This document shows positions 1 to 7,726 of a stretch of DNA of 21,527 nt, piece by piece. The stretch's first letter is position 1, and every line of letters starts with the position of its first letter. Source of the DNA: UMGS755 sp045652815. Its GTDB lineage: Bacteria > Bacillota > Clostridia > UBA1381 > UBA9506. A program made the translations under genes and the position numbers. The notes below the pieces were generated by a model, which was given only the letters and a program-made list of their open reading frames with translations, had not been told where the DNA came from and made no database searches. Location of the stretch: NCBI GenBank assembly GCA_045652815.1, contig JAZOLH010000031.1, positions 1-21,527 of the forward strand. The letters are read 5' to 3'.

Positions 1-90
1 TTCGCGGCCCGCGGAGCGGGAGCACCGCCGTCTGTCGGGTACCGCGGAGGGCGGTCGACAAGACGGGGGACCGGACCGCATCTCCGATGG
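1..90. repeat. GC-rich hairpin repeat, copy 1 (possibly cut by window edge)
   Basis: This GC-rich segment can fold into two hairpins. CCCGC at 8-12 faces GCGGG at 16-20. CCGTCT-GTCG at 28-37 faces CGAC-A-AGACGG at 56-66, enclosing ACCGC/GCGGT. Its ends, TTCGC...CGGGAGC-ACCG at 2-27 and ACCGCATCTCCGATGG at 75-90, recur without the central hairpin at 159-195. I see no ORF of note. It looks like a short intergenic repeat whose left end may lie outside the window. What family it belongs to is not known to me. Confidence 0.5.
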
Positions 91-102
91 CTCACCAAAA
101 CG

Positions 103-128
103 AAAAGCACCCTTTATGGGTGCTTTTT
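103..128 (+). terminator. Rho-independent terminator at left edge
   Basis: A 10-bp arm AAAAGCACCC (103-112), a 5-nt loop, and its complement at 118-127 are followed by a T-rich run. It would end transcription coming from a gene left of the window. The A-run on the left arm could also serve the minus strand. Confidence 0.75.
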
Positions 129-154
129 GTTTTTATAATCCATCCATAAGAAGC

Positions 155-195
155 GAACGTTCGCCGCAGGCGGGAGCGCACCGTATCTCCGATGG
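155..195. repeat. Short intergenic repeat, copy 2
   Basis: It carries TTCGCC-GCA-GGCGGGAGC followed by ACCGTATCTCCGATGG. The same 5' and 3' modules occur in the segment at 1-90, where an extra hairpin sits between them. A shorter related string, GAACG-C-TTTGCCGCAAGGCG, occurs at 229-247 and may be a degenerate third copy. No gene overlaps it convincingly. Confidence 0.45.
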
Positions 196-274
196 TTTTT
201 CTTTTTTTGCTGCGCCCTTCTTAGATGAGAACGCTTTGCCGCAAGGCGAAAATTCTATTATTAAATCCATTTTT

Positions 275-300
275 TGCCGCTCGCCCGTAGCGGCATTTTT
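275..300 (+). terminator. Hairpin with T-run upstream of the giant protein gene
   Basis: TGCCGCT (275-281) and AGCGGCA (289-295) form a perfect 7-bp stem followed by five T residues. It lies just before the promoter at 302-330, so it insulates that promoter from upstream transcription. Confidence 0.65.
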
Positions 301-301
301 A

Positions 302-330
302 TTGACAAAATCTTGATTTAATGATACAAT
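302..330 (+). promoter_or_regulatory. Sigma-A promoter of the giant repeat protein
   Basis: TTGACA at 302-307 and TACAAT at 325-330 are separated by 17 bp, near consensus. The leader that follows holds a small GGGG...CCCC hairpin (about 342-355). The ribosome binding site AAAGGAGG (402-409) lies 7 nt before the ATG at 417. Confidence 0.85.
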
Positions 331-416
331 GAAGTTAAATTGGGGGAGTGTCCCCATTGACTTAAAATAATAGATACAGATACATACATTCGATTTTAGT
401 AAAAGGAGGCAGAAAC

Positions 417-3400
417 ATGAAGAAAATGTGGAAAAGTACATTGGCGCTTATGTGCGCTCTCATATTTGTCTTAACTTCGGTTTTGCCCGTTCAGGTATTT
501 GCAACAAAGAGTGAAAGCGGCTCGGGAGGTTCTACGCCCTACGTGACCGCTTCGGATACATCTATTTATGTGGGAGACGAAACTTATGTGACAGTTCCCC
601 TGTCCCTGTCCGGCAATCCCGGTCTTTTGGGACTCCTTTTAGAAGTTTCTTATCCCGAAGAACTGACCTATCAGGGTCTGAGTCAAGGCGGTGCTTTGCC
701 TACCCTTACTATGACAGAATCCGGTGAAGAAACCGATGAATCCTCTTTCCGCATCCTTTGGGATGGCTTGGATGCAGCAGACAGCACAAACGGAACGCTG
801 GCAACCCTTGGCTTTACTGTGCCTACAAATGCGGCGGGACGTTATGAAATCCGCGTAGAAGTGCTGGATGCAAGAGATGAAAATATTGAAACCGTAGAGA
901 TGATGACTCAGAACGGTTTTATCAACGTGTCTGAAATTGAAACCTATAGGGTTAACTATGACCTGACAGGTGCCGAAGGCGAGATTTCAGAACAGACCAA
1001 AATCTCCGGCGAAACGCTGATTTTAAGTGATGTTGTGCCCGTTTATGAGGGCTTTGTCTTCAAAGGCTGGGCCACAGAGTTAGGTGGCGTTGTGAAATAT
1101 GCCCCCGGCGATACATACACAGAGGATGCCGATTGCACCCTCTATGCCGTTTGGGAAGCTAGGACCTATCAGATTACCTATGATGCCTGGGACGGCACAG
1201 GTGCGCCCGAAATGCAGGTTAAAGTGCATAATCAGGACGTGGTTTTAAGTGACGTTGTTCCCACCCGTGAAGGTTACAACTTTATGGGCTGGGCAACAGA
1301 AAAAATCGGCAGAGCCGATTATCAGCCGGGCGACACGTATTCTGCCAACGCAGATGTAACGTTATATGCTTGGTGGATTATGAAAAACTATCGGGTTCGA
1401 TATGACGCCAACGGTGGTCATGGCATTTCAAATGCGCAGTATGCAAAACTGCATCACCGTGATTATACTTTGATTTCCGATATTCCCACCCGTGAGGGTT
1501 ATACCTTTAAAGGTTGGTCAACTGTCCGCGATGGAGAAGTGGAATATGCTGCCGGCGGCACCTATACAAAGAACGAACCCGTAACCTTCTATGCGGTTTG
1601 GGAAGCTCATACCTATGAAGTGATTTATGATGCCAATGGTGGCGACAATGCCCCCGAGGCGCAGACAAAAGTGCAGGATGTTGACCTTGTTTTAAGTGAC
1701 GTAATTCCTACTTGGGCAGGTCACACCTTTAACGGCTGGGCAACCGAGCCTGATGGCCCCGTTGTGTATGCCCCCGGTGATACCTATGCGGGCAATGGGG
1801 ATGCAACGCTTTATGCGGTTTGGGATGTTCATACCTATGAGATTACATACGATTTCAATGGCTATGAAGATTCTCTGGATATGCAGGTGAAAACCCACGG
1901 TTTTGATATTGTTCTGCATCACTTAATCCCTGCCAGAGACGGTCACGATTTTAAAGGTTGGGCCACTGAGAAAAACGGTGCACCCGTGTATCAACCCGGT
2001 GACACCTATACAGCCAATGAGGGCGTAACTCTGTATGCTGTTTGGGAGATTCATACTTACGAAATTACCTATGACGCTAACGGTGGCACAGGCGCTCCCG
2101 CACCGCAGGTGAAAACCTATGGCGTGGAGATTGCGTTAAGCAACGTGATTCCCACCCGTGAGGGTCATACCTTCCTGGGTTGGGGGTTTGATCCTATAGG
2201 AGAAGCCTTCTACTATGCAGGTGATGTATATAGCGATAATGGGGACATAACCCTTTATGCTATTTGGGAAGTGCATACCTACGATGTTGTTTATGATGCT
2301 AACGGTGGCGTGAGTGCGCCTAAAAAGGACATTAAAGTTCATAATGTGATCCTAAACTTAAGTCATGTTGAGCCCCTCAGAACGGGCTACGTCTTTAAAG
2401 GATGGGCAACCGAGGCAGGCGGCGCAGTTGTATATGCTGCCGGTGCTGCATATACAGAAAATAGCGGTATCACTCTTTATGCTGTTTGGGCAATCCGTAC
2501 CTATGAGGTTACTTATTACGCATGGGGTGGCGAGGGCGCGCCTGCAACACAGATTAAAACCCATGACGTTGACTTGATTTTAAGTAGCGATATTCCCACC
2601 CGCAAAGGTCACACCTTTAAAGGATGGACAAGAGAGCGTTACATTGGCCAAGTAGAATATATGCCCGGTGACATCTATACAAAAAATGTAAACCTGTACC
2701 TCGTCGCTCTGTGGGAAGCGGATACATATCACATCACCTATGATGCCAATGGCGGCACGGGCGCTCCCGAAGCGCAGGTGAAGACCCATGGTGAGGGTCT
2801 GCTTTTAAGTCAAGTTGTACCCTCAAGAGAAGGGCACAATTTCAAAGGTTGGGCAACAGAAAAAGATGGTGATGTTGTTTACAGAGCCGGTGCTTTCTGT
2901 ATGAATGATACTAATCTGGCGCTTTATGCCGTTTGGGAGATTTACACTTACGAAATCACCTACGATGTCTGTGGCGGAACAGGTACCCCCGAAAAACAGA
3001 TTAAGACCTATGGATCAGACCTTGTTTTAAGCAATACCATCCCAACTAAAAGGGGTTATACCTTCAAAGGATGGGGAACTGAATCGAATGGTACCGTTGT
3101 TTATGCCGCAGGTGCGACCTACACGACAGATGAAAGTGTAACGCTGTATGCCATTTGGGAATTGCTTACCTATGAGGTTATCTTTGATGCAAACGGTGGC
3201 GAAGGCGCGCCCGAAGCACAGGTGAAAATCTATGGCCAAATCCTGAATTTGAGCCCTGTTAAACCCACTCGAGAAGGTTATACCTTTAGGGGTTGGGCAA
3301 CGGAACCGAACGGAACTGTTGCTTATATTTCCAGCTATTGGGAAAATAAAAGCATAACTCTCTATGCTGTTTGGAAAATTAATACATACGCCATCTCCTA

Positions 3401-6400
3401 TATGGTAGAACCTGATGTTCTTTTTATGAGCCAAACAAAGACTTATGGTGTGGATGTTGTTTTATCCAGCGTTGAACCCAGCCGTGTTGGCTATATGTTT
3501 AAAGGTTGGAGCCGAACCGTCGGAGGCGAGGTTATGTATCTGCCCGGCGATTTGTATCAGGTGAATAAAAGTTTGACCTTATACGCCGTATTTGAAGCGA
3601 TTCGTGTGGCACCGATTACCAGTTTGAAACTGGCAACCACAAGAGCGACCCTTTACGCCGGCGGCCAGATGCTTAACCTGATGGAAACAGCCACCGTTAC
3701 ACCGGAGGATTATACAGAAGAGATTATTTGGACATCCTCTAATGAAGCTGTTGCAACGGTAAGTGCAAGTGGTGTGGTTACACCTCTTGCCAAAGGCACG
3801 GCAAAGATTACAGCGAAATCTGCCAGTGGCAAAAAATCAGTATATTGCACTATAACTGTTAACCCCATGCCCGAATGGATTGAAATCACAGGCGATAGTG
3901 CTGTGGCACAGGGCAAATATATTACCTTAAAAGCCTATGCTTATTATACTGATTCAGATGGCGATGCAGTTAAGACAAAAGACACGATTAGTTGGGTAAG
4001 TCTTAACGAAGATATTGCCACTGTTTCCAAGGGCAAGGTAACAGGCAAGGCGGCAGGTACAGCGGTTATCGTTGCATCTGTTGAAGGCACAGCGGTGACC
4101 CAAAGCTTTGAAGTGAGCGTTGTGATTCCTGCCACAAAACTGAAGTTTGAATCTTCCAAGGCAACTGTCTATATGGGTTATGACCTTGATCTTTCTGCCA
4201 AACTGGAAGTAACACCCGAGGTTAACACAGACGAAATCCTTTGGACATCCTCCAAGGAAAGTGTTGCAATCGTTGATGCAAACGGTATTGTAACGCCCGT
4301 TGGCGTTGGTAGTGCTAAAATTACAGCGAAATCCGTTGGCGGCAAAAAAACCGCAAGCGTGACTGTTACCGTGGCACCCGTGCCTGAATGGATTAAAATC
4401 ACAGGCGATAGCGCTGTGGCACAAAATAAATATATCACCTTAAAGGGCTATGCTTACTATGCTGATGCCGATGGCGATGCAGTTAAGACAAAGGACGTTG
4501 TGCAGTGGAGAAGTTCTGACGATTCTATCGCCACCGTCACCGACAAAGGCAAGGTAACAGGCATCGGTGCAGGCACCGTGACAATTACTGCTTACATCGA
4601 AGGTATTGGTCTTGAGGAAACATTCGAAATCACCGTTGTGATTCCTGCTACAAAACTGAAGTTTGAATCTTCCAAGGCGACGGTTTATATGGGTTATGAA
4701 CTTGACCTTTCCGAAACACTGGAAGTGACACCCGTAGTTAACACCGACGAAATTGTTTGGACATCCTCCAAGGAAAGCGTTGCAATCGTTGACGAAAACG
4801 GTGTTGTAACCACAGTTGGAATCGGCACAGCGAAGATTACAGCAAAAGCAGTCGGCGGCAAGAAAACCGCAAGCGTGACTGTTACCGTGGCACCTGTGCC
4901 CGAATGGATTGAAATCACAGGCGACGTCGCAGTGAAACAGGGCAAATACATCACCTTAAAAGCCTATGCTTATTATATGAATGGCGAGAAAGCGGTTAAG
5001 ACCAAAGACGTTGTGCAGTGGAGAAGTTCCGATGAGACCATTGCCACCGTCACCGATAAAGGTAAGGTAACAGGTCTGCAAGCAGGCACTGTAACCATCA
5101 CGGCTTATATTGAAAGCATCGGTTTGGAAGAGACTTTTGAGTTAGAAGTTGTTATCCCTGCTACGAAATTACAGTTTGAGTCATCTAAGGAAACCTTGTA
5201 CCTTGGTCAGGCAGTGAACTTTAATACAAAATTGACCACGACGCCCGAGGGCAATACAGACAAGATTCTTTGGACATCCTCCAAAGAAAGTGTTGCAACG
5301 GTTGATGAAAACGGTGTTGTAACGCCTGTTGGTGTTGGTAGTGCTAAAATCACAGCAAAAGCAGTCGGCGGCAAGAAAACTGCATATTGTACTGTAACCG
5401 TTAAACCTATGCCTGAATGGATTGAAATCACAGGTGACAACGCGGTGGCACTGGGCGAAACTATCAACTTAAATGCCTACAGCTACTATACGGATGCAGA
5501 CGGAGATGCAGTTAAGACCGCAGATGCTATCCGATGGGAAAGTCTTGACCCTTATACGGCCACAGTCTCTAATGGAACAGTAAAAGGCGTTGCTCCGGGC
5601 GAAACACGCATCAGAGCCTATATTGAGGGCACAGCAGTTGAAAGTGTTATAACCATCAAGGTGGTACTTCCTGCAACGGAATTGGATTTACGCTCCGAGT
5701 TGTTAGTCTATTCTGGATACAGTGTTGATATGTCCAAACATTTAACAGCTCTGCCTGAAATCAACGAGGAGAGCGATGAGCCACTGCAGAATAACGATGA
5801 CATCATCTGGACTTCTTCTAATGTAGAGATTGCAACCGTTGATGAAAATGGTGTTGTAACAACTCATGGGGCGGGCGTTGTACGCATCACAGCAAAATCT
5901 GTCTTTGGCAAAAAAACTGCATCCTGTACGCTGAATATTGTGGATGGAAATCCCATGTCGGTGGTTATGAGTGTTTCTACGGGACTGGATTCAGAAGGAT
6001 ATAGAACGAATGTCCTGAATTTTTACCAGGCGGGTGAAATCAAATCTCTGGCGAGAGCGCATGATTGTCGTGGCGATGATTGGTTTTTCATTATGCCGGG
6101 CGATGTTTTTTATTACACAACAAATGCGGCAGGAGAAATTGATAGTCTGCATCGCGTTTTAGACCTGTTTAATGGGCATGACAGGGCAGTTGTAACAGAG
6201 CCTGATGACGAGTTTGATTATATCTATGGTTATGTAACATATATCAGATCTTCTTATATGGATCTTTCAACCGGAGGTTCGTTAGATTATTACGGAATCA
6301 TTCCCCACGGAACGAATGTACTGTGGGATACCACCAAGTCCATCAAGAAAGGCTTATCAACGAAAACAAGCACTTCCTATTTGAAAGCAGTTAAAACATA

Positions 6401-6506
6401 CGAGAATGAAACCACGTATTATTATGTACTGGCCAAGGTAAAGGATTGCGCCATTTGTGAGTTGGTTTCCTACAAAGTTGTAGAGCCGGTCGAGACTGAA
6501 GAATAA
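417..6506 (+). CDS. Giant secreted protein with cohesin-like, InlB-B (Flg_new) and Big_2 repeats
   Basis: This 2029-residue protein is probably exported and acts outside the cell, perhaps in adhesion. Residues 1-29 are a signal peptide (basic start, hydrophobic core, cleavage after VFA). Residues about 33-173 resemble a cohesin-like beta domain, with a phrase like VPLSLSGNPGLLGLLLEVSY. Residues 176-1061 hold 12 tandem repeats of about 74 residues with the InlB B-repeat signature (TYEITYDANGG... GYTFKGWATE... TLYAVWE). Residues about 1064-1841 hold nine Big_2 (bacterial Ig-like) domains of two alternating types, one with WTSSKESVAIVDENGVVT and one with PEWIEITGD. The last 190 residues match nothing I recognise. 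I see no LPXTG motif, SLH domain or C-terminal membrane segment, so attachment is unclear. It has its own promoter and terminator. Domain calls are confident; the adhesion role is inferred from the families. Confidence 0.9.
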   Translation: MKKMWKSTLALMCALIFVLTSVLPVQVFATKSESGSGGSTPYVTASDTSIYVGDETYVTVPLSLSGNPGLLGLLLEVSYPEELTYQGLSQGGALPTLTMTESGEETDESSFRILWDGLDAADSTNGTLATLGFTVPTNAAGRYEIRVEVLDARDENIETVEMMTQNGFINVSEIETYRVNYDLTGAEGEISEQTKISGETLILSDVVPVYEGFVFKGWATELGGVVKYAPGDTYTEDADCTLYAVWEARTYQITYDAWDGTGAPEMQVKVHNQDVVLSDVVPTREGYNFMGWATEKIGRADYQPGDTYSANADVTLYAWWIMKNYRVRYDANGGHGISNAQYAKLHHRDYTLISDIPTREGYTFKGWSTVRDGEVEYAAGGTYTKNEPVTFYAVWEAHTYEVIYDANGGDNAPEAQTKVQDVDLVLSDVIPTWAGHTFNGWATEPDGPVVYAPGDTYAGNGDATLYAVWDVHTYEITYDFNGYEDSLDMQVKTHGFDIVLHHLIPARDGHDFKGWATEKNGAPVYQPGDTYTANEGVTLYAVWEIHTYEITYDANGGTGAPAPQVKTYGVEIALSNVIPTREGHTFLGWGFDPIGEAFYYAGDVYSDNGDITLYAIWEVHTYDVVYDANGGVSAPKKDIKVHNVILNLSHVEPLRTGYVFKGWATEAGGAVVYAAGAAYTENSGITLYAVWAIRTYEVTYYAWGGEGAPATQIKTHDVDLILSSDIPTRKGHTFKGWTRERYIGQVEYMPGDIYTKNVNLYLVALWEADTYHITYDANGGTGAPEAQVKTHGEGLLLSQVVPSREGHNFKGWATEKDGDVVYRAGAFCMNDTNLALYAVWEIYTYEITYDVCGGTGTPEKQIKTYGSDLVLSNTIPTKRGYTFKGWGTESNGTVVYAAGATYTTDESVTLYAIWELLTYEVIFDANGGEGAPEAQVKIYGQILNLSPVKPTREGYTFRGWATEPNGTVAYISSYWENKSITLYAVWKINTYAISYMVEPDVLFMSQTKTYGVDVVLSSVEPSRVGYMFKGWSRTVGGEVMYLPGDLYQVNKSLTLYAVFEAIRVAPITSLKLATTRATLYAGGQMLNLMETATVTPEDYTEEIIWTSSNEAVATVSASGVVTPLAKGTAKITAKSASGKKSVYCTITVNPMPEWIEITGDSAVAQGKYITLKAYAYYTDSDGDAVKTKDTISWVSLNEDIATVSKGKVTGKAAGTAVIVASVEGTAVTQSFEVSVVIPATKLKFESSKATVYMGYDLDLSAKLEVTPEVNTDEILWTSSKESVAIVDANGIVTPVGVGSAKITAKSVGGKKTASVTVTVAPVPEWIKITGDSAVAQNKYITLKGYAYYADADGDAVKTKDVVQWRSSDDSIATVTDKGKVTGIGAGTVTITAYIEGIGLEETFEITVVIPATKLKFESSKATVYMGYELDLSETLEVTPVVNTDEIVWTSSKESVAIVDENGVVTTVGIGTAKITAKAVGGKKTASVTVTVAPVPEWIEITGDVAVKQGKYITLKAYAYYMNGEKAVKTKDVVQWRSSDETIATVTDKGKVTGLQAGTVTITAYIESIGLEETFELEVVIPATKLQFESSKETLYLGQAVNFNTKLTTTPEGNTDKILWTSSKESVATVDENGVVTPVGVGSAKITAKAVGGKKTAYCTVTVKPMPEWIEITGDNAVALGETINLNAYSYYTDADGDAVKTADAIRWESLDPYTATVSNGTVKGVAPGETRIRAYIEGTAVESVITIKVVLPATELDLRSELLVYSGYSVDMSKHLTALPEINEESDEPLQNNDDIIWTSSNVEIATVDENGVVTTHGAGVVRITAKSVFGKKTASCTLNIVDGNPMSVVMSVSTGLDSEGYRTNVLNFYQAGEIKSLARAHDCRGDDWFFIMPGDVFYYTTNAAGEIDSLHRVLDLFNGHDRAVVTEPDDEFDYIYGYVTYIRSSYMDLSTGGSLDYYGIIPHGTNVLWDTTKSIKKGLSTKTSTSYLKAVKTYENETTYYYVLAKVKDCAICELVSYKVVEPVETEE
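942..3599 (+). repeat. 12 tandem InlB-B type repeats (about 221 nt each)
   Basis: Twelve units, each averaging 73.8 codons, run head to tail inside the giant gene. Each has an aromatic/YDANGG strand, a central GHTFKGWATE and a closing LYAVWE. The units differ noticeably at the nucleotide level. Units 5, 8, 10 and 12 have lost the ANGG core (for example YDFNGY, YYAWGG, YDVCGG, YMVEPD). This suggests an older amplification than the Big_2 block downstream. Confidence 0.85.
3606..5940 (+). repeat. Alternating Big_2 repeat block, period about 513-516 nt
   Basis: Five A-type and four B-type Big_2 domains alternate (A1 B1 A2 B2 A3 B3 A4 B4 A5). The A+B pair is the repeating unit. Pair 2 (from about 4125) and pair 3 (from about 4641) are offset by 516 nt and share long nearly identical DNA stretches, including the coding strings for PATKLKFESSKATVYMGY and KTKDVVQWRSSD. 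That points to recent duplication or gene conversion. Confidence 0.8.
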
Positions 6507-6510
6507 TATC

Positions 6511-6543
6511 AAAACCCCCAAGCAAAACGCTTGGGGGTTTTTG
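6511..6543 (+). terminator. Terminator after the giant protein gene
   Basis: A 13-bp stem (left arm AAAACCCCCAAGC at 6511-6523, right arm at 6529-6541) with a 5-nt loop runs into a T-run, 4 nt after the stop codon. Confidence 0.9.
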
Positions 6544-6598
6544 TATAGGCTTACAAGAATTTTTTTCCTGCTATGGCGAATTTTATCGAAATTTTTTA

Positions 6599-6627
6599 TT
6601 GAAATATTTATAAAAAAGTGGTAAAAT
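6599..6627 (+). promoter_or_regulatory. Promoter of the GMP synthase subunit gene
   Basis: TTGAAA at 6599-6604 and TAAAAT at 6622-6627 have 17-bp spacing. The leader is too short to hold a purine riboswitch, and none of the conserved riboswitch core is visible. Confidence 0.65.
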
Positions 6628-6671
6628 ATAAACATTAAATGTAAATCTACAAATTCTCGGGAGGAATGAAA

Positions 6672-7646
6672 ATGAGTAACGTACGTCCTGAATCCATGGC
6701 GCGTATCACCACAAAGGAACTGGCTGATGCATTTATCGCAGAGCAGGTAGCCGAAATTCGCGCACAGGTAGGCGATAAAAAAGTTCTGCTGGCTCTGACC
6801 GGCGGTGTTGATAGTTCCGTTGTTGCGGCACTGTTAATCAAAGCCATTGGCAAGCAGCTGATTTGTGTACACGTTAACCACGGTTTGATGAGAAAAGGCG
6901 AAAGCGAAGATGTTATTAAAATCTTCCGTGATGGTCTTGATGCAAACCTTGTTTATATCGATGCTACCGACCGTTTCTTAGGTAAACTGGAAGGCGTTTT
7001 TGAGCCCGAAAAGAAGCGTAAAATCATCGGTAACGAATTTATCGTTGTGTTTGATGAAGAAGCGGCTAAAGTGGCAGACGACGTTGATTTCTTGGCTCAG
7101 GGCACCATTTATCCCGATATTATTGAAAGTGATGGCGTAAAAGCGCACCACAACGTTGGCGGCCTGCCGGAAGACATGAAAATGGAACTGGTTGAACCCA
7201 TCAAACTGCTGTATAAAGACGAAGTGCGTGTGGTTGGTAAAGCGCTGGGTCTGCCTGCTAACATGGTTGACCGTCAGCCCTTCCCGGGTCCCGGTCTTGG
7301 CGTTCGTTGCCTGGGCGCTATCACCCGTGACAGATTAGAAGCTCTCCGTGAAGCCGATGCAATTCTCCGTGAAGAATTTGATAACTATGGTCTGTCCCAG
7401 CACGTTTGGCAGTATTTCATCGCAGTGCCCGACTTTAAGAGCGTTGGCGTACGCGATGGTAAACGTTATGAAGGATGGCCGGCAATCATCCGTGCGGTGA
7501 ACACCACCGACGCGATGACCGCAACCATCGAAGAAATCCCCTACGAAGTTCTGCATAAAATCACCGCCCGTATCACCGCAGAGGTTGAAGGCATTAACCG
7601 TGTTCTCTATGACCTGACACCGAAGCCGGTTGGCACTATCGAGTGA
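6672..7646 (+). CDS. guaA: GMP synthase ATP-pyrophosphatase subunit (stand-alone, no amidotransferase domain)
   Basis: Expected role: adenylation of XMP and its amination to GMP in purine synthesis. GGGAGG at 6659-6664 lies 7 nt before the ATG at 6672 and only 1 nt before an in-frame ATG at 6666, so I choose 6672 (324 residues). The P-loop LTGGVDSSV (about residues 42-50) is the N-type ATP-pyrophosphatase motif, with Thr where Ser is usual. HVNHGLMRKGE, EFIVVFDEEA, AQGTIYPDIIES, AHHNVGGLPEDM, DRQPFPGPGLGVR and the dimerisation domain (AVPDFKSVGVRDGKR, AVNTTDAMTA) are all present. The N-terminal glutamine amidotransferase half of the usual roughly 510-residue enzyme is absent, and the chain ends KPVGTIE without the usual terminal WE. 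It must use free ammonia or a partner encoded elsewhere, as archaeal split GMP synthases do. It could also be a paralogue with another role. Confidence 0.85.
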   Translation: MSNVRPESMARITTKELADAFIAEQVAEIRAQVGDKKVLLALTGGVDSSVVAALLIKAIGKQLICVHVNHGLMRKGESEDVIKIFRDGLDANLVYIDATDRFLGKLEGVFEPEKKRKIIGNEFIVVFDEEAAKVADDVDFLAQGTIYPDIIESDGVKAHHNVGGLPEDMKMELVEPIKLLYKDEVRVVGKALGLPANMVDRQPFPGPGLGVRCLGAITRDRLEALREADAILREEFDNYGLSQHVWQYFIAVPDFKSVGVRDGKRYEGWPAIIRAVNTTDAMTATIEEIPYEVLHKITARITAEVEGINRVLYDLTPKPVGTIE

Positions 7647-7663
7647 GAATAATATTGTATTTT

Positions 7664-7688
7664 AAAAGCCCTGATTTTCAGGGCTTTT
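7664..7688 (+). terminator. Terminator after guaA
   Basis: AAAAGCCCTGA (7664-7674) and its complement at 7678-7688 form an 11-bp stem with a very small loop. The T-run is formed by the right arm itself and is followed by A residues, so it may be leaky or bidirectional. Confidence 0.7.
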
Positions 7689-7726
7689 AAAAATGGTATG
7701 ACATTGACAATATGAGATGAGGTAAA

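Noticed and set aside
36..47. T-box-like string GGGTACCGCGG near the left edge
   Set aside because: Only part of the T-box core is matched, the segment is better explained by its own hairpin, and the next gene is a surface protein. The upstream part is outside the window, so this is not fully excluded.
116..441. Short ORFs at 116-316 (plus) and 133-441 (minus)
   Set aside because: They run through a terminator, a promoter and repeats, and have no recognisable product or good ribosome binding site.
4178..5467. Three 86-residue antisense ORFs at about 513-516 nt spacing (4178-4438, 4694-4954, 5207-5467) opposite the Big_2 block
   Set aside because: They recur only because the sense-strand repeats recur. 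They lack ribosome binding sites and are best explained as shadows of the giant gene.
417..6506. Repeat periodicity suggesting a CRISPR or other non-coding array
   Set aside because: The repeats are in one open frame and encode InlB-B and Big_2 domains; period and sequence do not fit CRISPR.
6544..6665. Purine riboswitch upstream of the GMP synthase gene
   Set aside because: The leader after the promoter is under 45 nt and no conserved purine-aptamer core is present.
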